DNA of 64,000 nt from Marmoricola sp. URHB0036 (GCF_000426045.1 NZ_AUEP01000007.1:124001-188000), one strand, 5' to 3'; shown: positions 24,859 to 33,174, numbered from the stretch's first letter. Notes: a model not told the origin generated them from the sequence alone. Numbers and translations are program-made.

Positions 24859-24874
24859 GTGACCAGATGGTCAC
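24859..24874. promoter_or_regulatory. Probable ArsR operator
   Basis: A perfect inverted repeat, gtgacca-ga-tggtcac, sits directly before TATTCT (24876-24881), which is a plausible -10 box, and 15 bp before the ArsR ATG. Binding there would block transcription of the ArsR-SRPBCC unit. Confidence 0.6.
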
Positions 24875-24888
24875 CTATTCTGCAGAAC

Positions 24889-25227
24889 ATGGCAGCCAGC
24901 GAGACCGACGAGATGGGCGCGGTCTTCCGCGCCCTGGCTGACCCGACCCGTCGGCGGCTCCTCGACGCCCTGTTCGCCGAGGACGGCCGGAGCGCCGGCC
25001 AGCTGTGTGCCGAGGTCCCCGAGATGACCAGGTTCGGGGTGATGAAGCACGTCGGAGTGCTCGAACAGGCCGGGCTGGTCACCTCACGACGCGAGGGCCG
25101 CACCAAGCTGCACTACCTCAACCCGGTGCCGATCGGGCTGGTCGCCGACCGCTGGATCAGCAAGTACGCCGCCCCCTTCACCCGCGCGATGGTCGGGCTC
25201 CGCACCGGCCTCGAGTCGGGTGCCTGA
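24889..25227 (+). CDS. ArsR-family transcriptional regulator
   Basis: A 112-residue winged-helix protein with FRALADPTRRRLLDALF, a recognition region TRFGVMKHVGVLEQAGLVT and a beta-wing (SRREGRTKLHYLNPVPI). No metal-binding cysteines are seen, so it belongs to the subgroup that pairs with SRPBCC proteins and probably responds to an organic signal. ATG 24889 is chosen: it follows the operator and a -10 box so closely that the mRNA is nearly leaderless; an ATG at 24859 would lie in the operator. The SRPBCC gene follows after 24 nt. Confidence 0.88.
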   Translation: MAASETDEMGAVFRALADPTRRRLLDALFAEDGRSAGQLCAEVPEMTRFGVMKHVGVLEQAGLVTSRREGRTKLHYLNPVPIGLVADRWISKYAAPFTRAMVGLRTGLESGA

Positions 25228-25251
25228 CCCACGCCATCGAGAGGACCCGCC

Positions 25252-26172
25252 ATGCCCGCGGCCCGCCACCAGTACGAGATCTACATCCGCGCCACCCCCG
25301 AACAGGTCTGGGAGGCACTCCTCGACCCGGCCTTCACCCGGCAGTACTTCCACGGCACCGCCTTCGACCGCCCGCCGGTCCAGGGCGAGCCGTTCCGGAC
25401 CTCGCTGCCCGACGGCTCACCCGCTGTTGACGGCACCGTCGAGGTCCTCGACCCGCCGCATCGGCTGGTGCACACCTGGCACACGTTGTACGACGCCGGG
25501 CTGACCGCCGAGCCGGTCAGCCGGGTCGAGTGGCACGTGGAGCCTGCCGGCGAGGGACTGACCAGGCTGCGGCTGGTCCACGGTGACCTCGCACAGAGTC
25601 CCAAGACCTGGGCCAACGTCGAGCACGGCTGGGTGTGGGTCCTGGACAGCCTGAAGAGCCTGCTCGAGACCGGGCGGCCGTTGCCGGCGGCCGACGAGGA
25701 CGCCGAGCCGGTGTCCTGGCGCGATCGGGAACCGGACGCCGAGTGGCACCGGTTCCAGGCCGTCGAGGCCAACAACTCGACGTGGGAGCTGATCGGGAGG
25801 TCCGAGCGCAGTCCCGACGAGGCCGAGGACATGCTGCGTCGCGCCTACGCCGCGGCGTACCACTGGGACCGCGCCGCCGGCCGCAGGCCCGGCAACTCGG
25901 CCCGTGCGGACTGGCTGCTGGCCAAGGTGCACCTGCTCGCCGGCCACCCGGACACCGCCCTGCACCACGCGGGTCGCTGCCTGGCCACCTGTGAGGAGCA
26001 CGACCTGGCGGACTTCGACCTCGCCTACGCCCACGAGGCGACCGCCCGCGCCCTCAAGGCCCTCGGCCGCGACGAGGAGGCCGCCCGCTCGTGGGCCGCG
26101 GCCAAGGCGGTGCCGATCGCCGACGACGAGGACCGCGAGCACGTCGCGGAGGACCTCGCCGTCGGCCCCTAG
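25252..26172 (+). CDS. SRPBCC (AHSA1-like) domain fused to TPR-like region
   Basis: A 306-residue protein. Residues ~1-145 form an AHSA1-type SRPBCC domain (YEIYIRATPEQVWEALLDP, VHTWHTLYD, HGWVWVLDSLKSLLETG). Residues ~155-300 are helical and Ala-rich, with repeated helix pairs (AYAAAYHWDRAAG, LLAKVHLLAGHPDTALHHAG, AYAHEATARALKALGRDEEA) like TPRs. The first domain is expected to bind a small hydrophobic ligand. Linkage to ArsR is the usual genetic arrangement for this group. What the TPR-like half contacts is unknown. Confidence 0.8.
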   Translation: MPAARHQYEIYIRATPEQVWEALLDPAFTRQYFHGTAFDRPPVQGEPFRTSLPDGSPAVDGTVEVLDPPHRLVHTWHTLYDAGLTAEPVSRVEWHVEPAGEGLTRLRLVHGDLAQSPKTWANVEHGWVWVLDSLKSLLETGRPLPAADEDAEPVSWRDREPDAEWHRFQAVEANNSTWELIGRSERSPDEAEDMLRRAYAAAYHWDRAAGRRPGNSARADWLLAKVHLLAGHPDTALHHAGRCLATCEEHDLADFDLAYAHEATARALKALGRDEEAARSWAAAKAVPIADDEDREHVAEDLAVGP

Positions 26173-26176
26173 CGGC

Positions 26177-26515
26177 TCACCCCGGCAGGGAGTCACCCGG
26201 GAAGCCGAGGCACGGCAGCACCTCGCAGGTCATCATCCCGGCCCGCACGCAGGGGTCGGCGGCCATCGTCTGCTCGGCCTGCTCGGGAGGCTCGGTCAGG
26301 ATGGCCACCCCAGCCAGGTTCTCGGAGACGACGGGGCAGAGGATCGCGATCACCCCGTCGGCCCGCAGGGACACCATCCGGCGCTGGTGCTCGAGCTCGA
26401 TCGCATCGGCCCCGTCCTGGTGGCGCTTCGGCCCCCAGCGGAGCTGCGCCAGGCTGTAGGGCCTGGCGGTCGCAGCCAGGGCCTGGATCTGCTCGTCCGT
26501 CACCTCCGCACTCAT
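26177..26515 (-). CDS. YciI-like family protein
   Basis: A 112-residue small alpha/beta protein of the YciI/DGPF-like type. It has PYSLAQLRWGPKRHQ, then LEHQRRMVSLRADGVIAILCPV and a ferredoxin-like second half (EQAEQTMAADPCVRAGMMTCEV). The function is unknown; relatives are thought to have small-molecule enzyme activity. GTG at 26524, which overlaps the PPOX stop as GTGA, is an alternative start giving three more residues. It is cotranscribed with the PPOX gene under the divergent HxlR operator region. Confidence 0.65.
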   Translation of the reverse strand: MSAEVTDEQIQALAATARPYSLAQLRWGPKRHQDGADAIELEHQRRMVSLRADGVIAILCPVVSENLAGVAILTEPPEQAEQTMAADPCVRAGMMTCEVLPCLGFPGDSLPG

Positions 26516-26520
26516 CTCGT

Positions 26521-26904
26521 TCACATCCCGATCTGGTGGTGGTCGACCTCGATCAGGGCCACCACGCGGTCCAGCTCGCGGCTGTAGGGGGCGCCGATGT
26601 ACTTGTGCGCGAGCTCGTCGACGGCCCGCCAGCCCTCGTCGCCGTCGAGCCACTCGACGACCCGGCCGCGGAGGATGACGGGAGCGAAGGGGTTGTCCGG
26701 TGGCGTCAGCGAGATCGCCAGTCGGGCGTCACCACGCAGGTTGCGTGCCTTCTGCGAACCGAGGCCGGTCATGATCACGACGTGCTCGCCGCGGGTCCCG
26801 ACCCAGACGGGCACGGAGTGCGGCCCGCCGTCCGGGAGGACGGTGGCGACGTGGGCGATGGCGGTGCCGTCGAGATGGCTCCACAGGTCGGGGTCGAGGG
26901 ACAT
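26521..26904 (-). CDS. PPOX-class flavin/F420-dependent enzyme
   Basis: A 127-residue split-barrel protein. It starts MSLDPDLWSHLDGTAIAHVA and contains LPDGGPHSVPVWVG, TGLGSQKARNLRGDARLAIS and VILRGRVVEWL. These match TIGR03618-type PPOX proteins of actinobacteria, which use F420 or flavin. The ATG at 26904 has a clear ribosome site (aaaggaacgcc); the frame is open to 26976 but would cross the operator region. It is divergent from the HxlR regulator and probably its target. Confidence 0.8.
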   Translation of the reverse strand: MSLDPDLWSHLDGTAIAHVATVLPDGGPHSVPVWVGTRGEHVVIMTGLGSQKARNLRGDARLAISLTPPDNPFAPVILRGRVVEWLDGDEGWRAVDELAHKYIGAPYSRELDRVVALIEVDHHQIGM

Positions 26905-26920
26905 CGGCGTTCCTTTCGGA

Positions 26921-26971
26921 GTTCCTTGAAGAGACTCAGGAACCGTAGCACTCAAAGTTCCCTGAGGGAAC
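26921..26971. promoter_or_regulatory. Two inverted repeats, putative HxlR operators
   Basis: A perfect palindrome gttccct-g-agggaac lies at 26957-26971, and a spaced copy (gttcct ... aggaac) at 26921-26943. They fill the 88-bp space between divergent PPOX and HxlR genes. Shared half-sites suggest binding of the HxlR regulator to both promoters. Confidence 0.6.
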
Positions 26972-26992
26972 CCCAAGTGCTAGTCTCTCGCC

Positions 26993-27445
26993 ATGCAACG
27001 CACGAACTTCGGTGACATGGCGTGCTCGATCGCCCGCACCCTCGACGTGGTCGGCGAACCCTGGTCACCGCTGGTCATCCGCGACGTGTACGTCGGGATG
27101 AACCGCTTCGAGCAGATCCAGCAGGACCTCGGCATCTCGCGCAAGGTGCTCACCGAGCGGCTGAACCATCTCGTCGAGCACGGCGTGCTCGAACGACGCC
27201 CCTACGACAACCGGCCCCGCTTCGAGTACCACCTCACCCCCCGAGGCCTCGAGCTGTTCGACGTGCTGATGGTGATGGTCGGGTGGGGCGACAAGTGGCT
27301 GGCCGGCGACGCCGGTCCCCCGGTGCTCTACCGCCACCACGCCTGCGGCGAGGTCAGCCGGGTCGAGCCGACCTGCGCCAACTGCGGCGAGCCCATGCAC
27401 GCCACGGACATCGACGTGCTTCCCGGGCCGGGCGCAGCCGCCTGA
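26993..27445 (+). CDS. HxlR-family regulator with C-terminal cysteine cluster
   Basis: A 150-residue winged-helix protein. The start CSIARTLDVVGEPWSPLVIRDV and the recognition helix DLGISRKVLTERLNHLVEHG are typical of HxlR regulators; the wing (RPYDNRPRFEYHLTPRG) follows. Unlike short HxlR proteins, it adds ~40 residues with RHHACGE and PTCANCGEPM, a zinc-ribbon-like set (C...C-x2-C plus His). This extension is common in one HxlR branch and may bind a metal. The gene diverges from PPOX/YciI, with paired palindromes between. Confidence 0.85.
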   Translation: MQRTNFGDMACSIARTLDVVGEPWSPLVIRDVYVGMNRFEQIQQDLGISRKVLTERLNHLVEHGVLERRPYDNRPRFEYHLTPRGLELFDVLMVMVGWGDKWLAGDAGPPVLYRHHACGEVSRVEPTCANCGEPMHATDIDVLPGPGAAA

Positions 27446-27454
27446 GCCCGTCGC

Positions 27455-28594
27455 TCAGAGACCGTCCAGGGCGGCCGTGTGCTCGTGGATGCGGCCGTCG
27501 GTGGCGGACAGTCGGTCGCCGGTGCCGCCCCAGCGGCCGGCGATGATCTCGGCCGCGATGCTGACCGCGGTCTCCTCGGGGGTGCGGGCACCGAGGTCCA
27601 GTCCGATCGGGCTGGACAGGCGCGCGACCTCGTCGTCGGTGAGGCCGGCGTCGAGCAGCCGCTTCAGGCGGTCCTCGTGGGTGCGTCGCGAGCCCATGGC
27701 GCCGATGTAGGCGACCTCGGGCAGCCGCAGCGCCACCTCGAGCACGGGTACGTCGAACTTGGGGTCGTGGGTGAGCACGCAGATCACCGTGCGCCGGTCG
27801 ATGCGGCCGGCCTCGACCTCGGCCTTGAGGTACTTGTGCGGCCAGCTGACCACGACCTCGTCGGCGTGGGGGAACCGCGTGTTGGTGGCGAAGACCGGAC
27901 GGGCGTCGCACACCGTCACGTGGTAGCCGAGGAAGTCACCGACCCGGGCGACCGCCGCCGCGAAGTCGATGGCGCCGAAGACCAGCATCCGCGGCGCCGG
28001 CGCGAACGCCCACACGAAGACCCGCATCCCCTCCCCGCGACGTTCGCCGTCGGGGCCGTAGGTGAGCGTGGCGTTGTGGCCCGATGCGAGCAGCCCCAGC
28101 GCGTCGTCGGTCACGGCGGCGGTGGCGCGCTCGCTGCCGAGCGACCCACTCACCGCCTCGGGGCGTACGACGAGCCGGCGACCCAACCACTCCGGGTCGG
28201 GATGCTCGATCACCGTGGCCAGCGCGACCGGGCGACCGGCCTCGAGGTCGGCCGCGACCTGACCGAGCTCGGGGAAGGTCTCCTGGCTCACCTTCTCCAC
28301 GAACACGTCCAGGATCCCGCCGCAGGTGAGGCCGACCGCGAACGCGTCGTCGTCGGAGACGCCGTAGCGCTGCAGCACCGGCTCCCCCGACTCCACCACC
28401 GACTGGCTGAGCTCGTAGACAGCGCCCTCGACGCAGCCGCCCGACACCGATCCGACGGCCTCGCCGGTCGGTCCCACGAGCATCGAGGCCCCCGCCGGGC
28501 GGGGCGCGGACTGGAAGGTGGCGACGACGGTGCCGACGCCGATGGTCTCGCCGGCCTCCCACCACTGCATCAGCTCCTCGATGACCTCACGCAC
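27455..28594 (-). CDS. XdhC/CoxI family molybdenum hydroxylase maturation protein
   Basis: A 379-residue XdhC-type protein. The N-terminal domain has GSVSGGCVEGAVYEL, where the Cys is conserved for cofactor sulfuration. A Rossmann-like C-terminal domain shows MLVFGAIDFAAAVARVGDFL, then YIGAMGSRRTHEDRLKRLL and SPIGLDLGARTPEETAVSIA. XdhC proteins bind molybdenum cofactor and help insert its terminal sulfur into xanthine or CO dehydrogenase-type enzymes. The start is GTG at 28594, overlapping the VWA gene by 8 nt. Confidence 0.88.
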   Translation of the reverse strand: MREVIEELMQWWEAGETIGVGTVVATFQSAPRPAGASMLVGPTGEAVGSVSGGCVEGAVYELSQSVVESGEPVLQRYGVSDDDAFAVGLTCGGILDVFVEKVSQETFPELGQVAADLEAGRPVALATVIEHPDPEWLGRRLVVRPEAVSGSLGSERATAAVTDDALGLLASGHNATLTYGPDGERRGEGMRVFVWAFAPAPRMLVFGAIDFAAAVARVGDFLGYHVTVCDARPVFATNTRFPHADEVVVSWPHKYLKAEVEAGRIDRRTVICVLTHDPKFDVPVLEVALRLPEVAYIGAMGSRRTHEDRLKRLLDAGLTDDEVARLSSPIGLDLGARTPEETAVSIAAEIIAGRWGGTGDRLSATDGRIHEHTAALDGL

Positions 28595-29705
28595 GACCGA
28601 CCACCTCCAGGACCTCGGCGAACGAGCGCAGCGAGTGCCCGGCGATGAGCTCGTCGCAGTGCGGCAGCGCGGCGGCGATCCCTCGCTGGACGGGCTCGTA
28701 GCCCGCCTTCCCGCGGTGCGGGTTCACCCACACCACGCGATGCGCGAGTCGCTGCATCCGCTCCATCTGCTCTCCCAGCTCCGCGGCGTCGCCGCGCTCC
28801 CAACCGTCACTGAAGACAACGACCACGGCGCCGCGAGCCATTCCCCGGGCACCCCACCGGTCCAGGAACGCCTTCAGCGTCTCCCCGAGCCGGGTGCCGC
28901 CGGACCAGTCGGGCACCTGCTCCCCGGCCCGGACCAGGGCCCGGTCGGCGTCGCTGGTGCGCAACGGCAGCGTGATCCGGGTGAGTCGGGTGCCGAGCGT
29001 GAAGGCCTCGACCCGGCCGCGTGCGCCGGCCGACGAGACCATGAGGTGCGCGAGGCGCAGCAGGGCGTCGGCATAGGGCCGCATCGAGGCCGACACGTCG
29101 ACCAGGAGCACGACCCGCCGGTCCGTCGTACCGCGCCGACGGTGCTCGACCCGGGCCGGCTCACCCATCTGGCGCAGCGTCGTACGCAGGGTGCGGTGGA
29201 CGTCGATCTCGCCCCGGCGCCAGGCCGTACGCCGGTGCGCGCGGCGCCTCGGCAGCCGGGGCCGCAGTCCGCGGATCATCGCGTCGAGCAGGGCCTTCTC
29301 GTCGGGACGCAGGGCGGCGACGTCGCGGTGCTGGAGCACCTCGCGGTCACTGGCCGCCACCTGCAGGACGTCGGGGCTGGCCTCGCCACCGGTCTCGCCA
29401 GGGTCCCCGAGCGGCAGCAGCGCGTTGACCTGGCGCGGCTGCTCGCGCGGCACGGTGCGCGGCAGCTGCTCGCGCGCCCCGAACCACGCCTCGAAGACGT
29501 GCTCGAAGCGGACCAGGTCGTCCGGACCGGAGCACAGCGTCGCCCGGCCGGCGCGGTAGGTGCTGCGCGCGTCCCCCACGCCCACCAGGGCGGCCGCCTC
29601 GAGGAAGCTCGTGGCCCGGTCGTGGGTGACGTTCATCCCGGCCGAGCGGAGGGCGCGGGTGAACCCGAGCAGGATCTCGTCGGGCGCACGCGCGACGGTG
29701 TCCAT
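28587..29705 (-). CDS. VWA domain protein, CoxE-like
   Basis: A 372-residue protein. A basic, helical N-terminal half is followed by a VWA domain at ~195-340, with the MIDAS motif LLVDVSASMRPYADAL (D-x-S-x-S) and VVVVFSDGWERGD. CoxE-type proteins work with a MoxR/CoxD ATPase to fit the metal centre of CO dehydrogenase-like enzymes. The ATG at 29705 overlaps the stop of the ATPase gene by one base (TGATG), showing tight coupling; a longer open frame reads through the ATPase gene and is rejected. Confidence 0.85.
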   Translation of the reverse strand: MDTVARAPDEILLGFTRALRSAGMNVTHDRATSFLEAAALVGVGDARSTYRAGRATLCSGPDDLVRFEHVFEAWFGAREQLPRTVPREQPRQVNALLPLGDPGETGGEASPDVLQVAASDREVLQHRDVAALRPDEKALLDAMIRGLRPRLPRRRAHRRTAWRRGEIDVHRTLRTTLRQMGEPARVEHRRRGTTDRRVVLLVDVSASMRPYADALLRLAHLMVSSAGARGRVEAFTLGTRLTRITLPLRTSDADRALVRAGEQVPDWSGGTRLGETLKAFLDRWGARGMARGAVVVVFSDGWERGDAAELGEQMERMQRLAHRVVWVNPHRGKAGYEPVQRGIAAALPHCDELIAGHSLRSFAEVLEVVGRA

Positions 29706-30583
29706 CAGCCGGCCATCATCCGGTCGAGCGCCTGCTTCACGCGGTCGGTGTCCTCGCGGTACTTCACCACCGCACCCAGCGTGCGCGCGGCGGTCTCCAG
29801 GTCGAGCTCCTCGACGCCGAGCCGGTGCAGGGCGCGCGCCCAGTCGAGCGTCTCGGCGACGCCCGGCGGCTTGAGCAGCTCCTCGCTGCGCAGCTGCTGC
29901 ACCACCCCGACCACCTGCTCGGCCAGCCGCTGGCTCACCTCGGGCAGGCGGCTGCGCACGATCGCAACCTCGCGCTCCAGGCCCGGGTGGTCGATCCAGT
30001 GGTAGAGGCACCGGCGCTTGAGCGCGTCGTGCAGCTCGCGCGTGCGGTTGGAGGTGAGTACGACGGTCGGTGGTGTGCCGGCCGTGACCGTGCCCAGCTC
30101 GGGGATGCTCACCGACCAGCCGGACAGCACCTCGAGCAGAAACGCCTCGAACTCGTCGTCGGCCCGGTCGACCTCGTCCACGAGCAGCACGGCAGGCGAC
30201 TCCCGCAGTGCCCGGAGCACCGGCCGCGCCAGCAGGAAGCGCTCGTCGAACAGCGACTTCTCGGCCTCGTTGGGGTCGAGCTCGCCGGCCTTGGTGGCCG
30301 CCTCCAGCGTGCGCAGGTGCAGGATCTGGCGCGGGAAGTCCCAGTCGTAGAGGGCCTGGCTGGCGTCGATGCCCTCATAGCACTGCAGCCGGATCAGTGG
30401 GACGTCCGCGACGGCTGCGAGGGCCTCGGCCAGCGCCGTCTTGCCGGTGCCGGGCTCGCCCTCGAGCAACAGGGGTCGCTGCATGCCGTGCGCGAGGTAG
30501 ACGACCGTGGCGAGGTCGTCGTCGGCGAGGTAGCCGGTGCTCCCGAGGGCAGCCACCACCGCGTCCGGCGAAGTGAGCTCCAT
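29705..30583 (-). CDS. MoxR/CoxD-type AAA+ ATPase
   Basis: A 292-residue AAA+ protein. Walker A is LLLEGEPGTGKTALAEA, Walker B VLLVDEVDRADDEFEAF, sensor 1 VVLTSNRTREL, and an arginine finger candidate lies in LKRRCLYHW. The first residues before Walker A are short, as in CoxD. It is the first gene of the CoxD-CoxE-XdhC unit that matures molybdenum hydroxylases. The catalytic subunits of such an enzyme are not in this window. Confidence 0.87.
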   Translation of the reverse strand: MELTSPDAVVAALGSTGYLADDDLATVVYLAHGMQRPLLLEGEPGTGKTALAEALAAVADVPLIRLQCYEGIDASQALYDWDFPRQILHLRTLEAATKAGELDPNEAEKSLFDERFLLARPVLRALRESPAVLLVDEVDRADDEFEAFLLEVLSGWSVSIPELGTVTAGTPPTVVLTSNRTRELHDALKRRCLYHWIDHPGLEREVAIVRSRLPEVSQRLAEQVVGVVQQLRSEELLKPPGVAETLDWARALHRLGVEELDLETAARTLGAVVKYREDTDRVKQALDRMMAG

Positions 30584-30633
30584 GCACCGAGGCTACTCAG
30601 CAGCGGGTTGGTCCACGGTTGCCTGCGCGGACG

Positions 30634-31167
30634 CTAGGAGTCGACGTCGACCCCGGTCGCCAGGTCACCGCACTCGACGCCGGCCACCTCGTGGGCCGAC
30701 AGGTAGGTGCGTGCTCCCTGGTCACCGACGGCCGAGGTGATCACGCCCGGCCAGTGCGAGCGTCCGAGCAGCACCGGATGGCCGGGGTGTCCGTCGTAGG
30801 TGGCCCGGGCGAGCACGTCCTCGTTGTCGGGACACTCCAGCAGTCGGCGTACGACGTGAGCGGTGACGTCGGGCAGGTCGACCAGGGTCACCACGCACCG
30901 GCTGGCGTCGCCGTGCTGGAGGTGCATCAGGCCGGCCCGGAGCGAGGCGCCCATGCCCTCCTCCCAGTCGGGCGCGACCACGATCGTCACGTCGTGGGCG
31001 TCGAGCAGCGGCCGGGCCTCATCGGCAGCGGCCCCGAGGACGATCACCACCTGGTCGCAGTCGGCGAGGGACTCGACCGCCCGCACCAGCCAACCCTCGA
31101 CCAACGCCTTGGGCCTCCCCATCCGGCGCCCCGCTCCGGCAGCGAGCAGGAGTCCGGTCGTGGTCAC
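30634..31167 (-). CDS. MobA-like/MocA-type nucleotidyltransferase
   Basis: A 177-residue protein beginning GLLLAAGAGRRMGRPKALV, the G-x-G-x-R-M-G-x-P-K signature of the MobA/MocA/IspD-like fold. VVTLVDLPDVTAHVV gives the metal Asp, and GHPGHPVLLGRSHW fits the cofactor-binding part of MocA. It likely adds a nucleotide to molybdenum cofactor for molybdenum hydroxylases. The GTG at 31167 has a good ribosome site (ggaggc). It lies about 50 nt before the MoxR gene on the same strand and completes the maturation set. Confidence 0.82.
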   Translation of the reverse strand: MTTTGLLLAAGAGRRMGRPKALVEGWLVRAVESLADCDQVVIVLGAAADEARPLLDAHDVTIVVAPDWEEGMGASLRAGLMHLQHGDASRCVVTLVDLPDVTAHVVRRLLECPDNEDVLARATYDGHPGHPVLLGRSHWPGVITSAVGDQGARTYLSAHEVAGVECGDLATGVDVDS

Positions 31168-31240
31168 GCCTCCATCCTGCCCGAGACAGGTGTCGAACAG
31201 GCACTCGCACATGTGTTCGAACAGGCGTAGCGTGGGAGCC

Positions 31241-31867
31241 ATGACCATCGATTTCCAGGCGTCCCTGTTCGACGGCGCCACCGTCGGCGTCGGGCCGCTC
31301 GAGGGACGGGTCCAGCGCACGGTCCTCTCGCGCGGCGCATGGATCGACGTGCTCCCGGGTTGGTTCGAAGGGGCCGACGAGGTGTTCGCGGAGCTGCTCG
31401 AGGTGGTGCCGTGGCGAGCCGAGCGGCGGCCGATGTACGACAACGTCGTCGACGTCCCGCGGCTGCTGCACACCTACGGCGTCGGCGAGACGCTCCCCCA
31501 TCCCGCACTGACCGAGGCGCGTGACGCCCTCTCGCGGCACTACCGACCCGAGCTGGGCGAACCCTTCGTCACGGCGGGCTGCTGCTACTACCGGGACGGC
31601 CACGACTCGGTCGCGTTCCACGGCGACCGCCTCGGGCGCGCGCGCTCGCAGGACACCATGGTCGCGATCGTCTCCTTCGGCTCGCCGCGCAAGCTGCAGC
31701 TGCGTCCGGTCGGTGGGCACGTCGAGGTCTGCCACGCCCTCGGCCACGGCGACCTGATCGTGATGGGCGGATCCTGCCAACGCACCTGGGAGCACGCCAT
31801 CCCCAAGACCTCGCGACCCGTCGGGCCGAGGATCAGCGTGCAGTTCCGTCCGCTCAACGTCTTCTAG
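31241..31867 (+). CDS. Alpha-ketoglutarate-dependent dioxygenase, AlkB-like
   Basis: A 208-residue Fe(II)/2-oxoglutarate dioxygenase. The iron triad is visible as the His and Asp in SVAFHGDRLG and the later His in RTWEHAIPK; PRISVQFRPL carries the 2-oxoglutarate-binding Arg. AlkB enzymes repair alkylated bases by oxidative demethylation. The ATG at 31241 follows gtgggagcc. Upstream, tcgaacaggc is directly repeated at 31193 and 31217 (24-bp spacing), but no standard LexA box is present. Confidence 0.85.
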   Translation: MTIDFQASLFDGATVGVGPLEGRVQRTVLSRGAWIDVLPGWFEGADEVFAELLEVVPWRAERRPMYDNVVDVPRLLHTYGVGETLPHPALTEARDALSRHYRPELGEPFVTAGCCYYRDGHDSVAFHGDRLGRARSQDTMVAIVSFGSPRKLQLRPVGGHVEVCHALGHGDLIVMGGSCQRTWEHAIPKTSRPVGPRISVQFRPLNVF

Positions 31868-31874
31868 CGGGTTC

Positions 31875-32735
31875 CTAGCCGGCGACGATCCCGGCGATGC
31901 CGATCAGCACGACGACCGCACCGAGGAGGCGGCGTACGGCGCTCGGCTCCTTCAACAGCCACCAGCTGAGCAGCGCCCCCACCACGATGCTGCTCTCCCG
32001 GGCGGGGGCCACCAGCGAGACCGGGGCGAGCTGCATGGCGCGCAGCACCAGCACGTAGGCCATCGGCGAGAGCACCGCCACCGCCAGCACCGGACCTCGG
32101 GCCTCCCGCCACACGAGCGGCACCATGGCCCGTCGCCGACCGAGCAGCAGCGTCATCACCGGCAGCTGCAGCAACAGCCCGACGACGAAGTACGGCAGAG
32201 GCGGGACGGCGAGGGCGTTGACGGCGTGGTTGTCCCAGAGCGTGTACGCCGCGATGGCCACCCCGGTCGCGACGCCCCAGACGACCCCGGCGCGCCGCGA
32301 CCCGTGGCCACGTGGACCGCCGAGCGAGATCAGCAGGATGCCGGCCACGACCGCGAACACGCCCGCGACCGCCACCGCATCCGGGCGCTCCCCCAGCACG
32401 GCGACCGCGAACACGAAGGTCAGCAGCGGACCGGTCCCGCGGGCGAGCGGATAGACCAGGTTGAGGTCGCCCTGCCCATATCCGTGCTGCAGCACGAGCT
32501 GGTAGACGATGTGGAAGACCGCGGTCAGCGCCCCGGCGTACACCCAGGACCAGCTCGGTCGTTGGCCCTGGACGACGACCCACACGACGGCCACCGGCCC
32601 CCAGAGGACGACCGAGCCGACCACGTAGAGCCACACGAAGGCGACGCCGTCGAGCTCGACCCGCTTGGCGGCGAGGTTCCACACGGCGTGCAGCACGGCG
32701 GCCGTCAGCACCAGCGCCAGCGCCTGCTCACTCAT
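31875..32735 (-). CDS. DMT/EamA-type transporter
   Basis: A 286-residue very hydrophobic protein with about ten membrane helices arranged as two five-helix halves. Landmarks are LHAVWNLAAKRV, LVYPLARGTGPLLTFVFAV (end of the first half) and VAPARESSIVVGALLSWWLL (the matching place in the second). The family exports or imports small metabolites; the substrate is unknown. It converges with the AlkB-like gene and is followed on the same strand by nothing close. Confidence 0.85.
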   Translation of the reverse strand: MSEQALALVLTAAVLHAVWNLAAKRVELDGVAFVWLYVVGSVVLWGPVAVVWVVVQGQRPSWSWVYAGALTAVFHIVYQLVLQHGYGQGDLNLVYPLARGTGPLLTFVFAVAVLGERPDAVAVAGVFAVVAGILLISLGGPRGHGSRRAGVVWGVATGVAIAAYTLWDNHAVNALAVPPLPYFVVGLLLQLPVMTLLLGRRRAMVPLVWREARGPVLAVAVLSPMAYVLVLRAMQLAPVSLVAPARESSIVVGALLSWWLLKEPSAVRRLLGAVVVLIGIAGIVAG

Positions 32736-32770
32736 CGATCACGACGCTATCGCCCGTGGATCGGACGCGG

Positions 32771-33115
32771 TCAGAGGTTCTCGCGAGCCCAGTCCATCAG
32801 GTCCCGCAGCACGGGCACGAGCGCCACTCCCGACTCGGCCAGGTGGTAGCGAACGGCCACGGGAGGACCCTCGTCGACCTCACGCACGACCAGACCGGCG
32901 GCCGCGAGCTCGCTCAGCCGGTCGGAGAGCACGGAGTCGCTGATCGTCTCGAGCGCCCGACGGATCTCCGAGAACCCCGCGGGTCCGGTCATCAGGCTGC
33001 CCAGGATCATCCCGTTCCACCGCTTGCCCAGCAGCGCGAAGGCCTGGCTCAGCGCTGCGTCGCACTGAGGCACGGAGTGCTCAGTCAGTTGCGCAGCGGC
33101 TGCCTCGGAGGTCAC
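32771..33115 (-). CDS. HxlR-family transcriptional regulator
   Basis: A 114-residue winged-helix regulator with the HxlR core CDAALSQAFALLGKRWNGMIL, recognition part ISDSVLSDRLSELAAAGLV and wing VAVRYHLAESG. The conserved N-terminal Cys (PQCDAAL) may act as a thiol or electrophile sensor, as in QorR/YodB-type proteins. GTG at 33115 is preferred over the frame start at 33148, which runs into the operator region. It diverges from the azoreductase gene, its likely target. Confidence 0.85.
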   Translation of the reverse strand: MTSEAAAAQLTEHSVPQCDAALSQAFALLGKRWNGMILGSLMTGPAGFSEIRRALETISDSVLSDRLSELAAAGLVVREVDEGPPVAVRYHLAESGVALVPVLRDLMDWARENL

Positions 33116-33118
33116 CGT

Positions 33119-33174
33119 CGAAGTATAGGAACGCGCACCCGGGAACAAATGCTTCGTTGCCCGCTGTTACTTCG
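33119..33174. promoter_or_regulatory. Inverted half-sites, putative HxlR operator
   Basis: Inverted copies cgaagta (33119-33125) and tacttcg (33168-33174) lie between the divergent HxlR and azoreductase genes, and the second overlaps the self-complementary ttcgaa. The space is AT-richer than its surroundings and must hold both promoters. Confidence 0.45.

Noticed and set aside
31193..31226. Possible LexA box before the AlkB-like gene
   Set aside because: tcgaac and gttcga are present but not with the 4-bp spacing of an actinobacterial SOS box; only a direct repeat can be supported.
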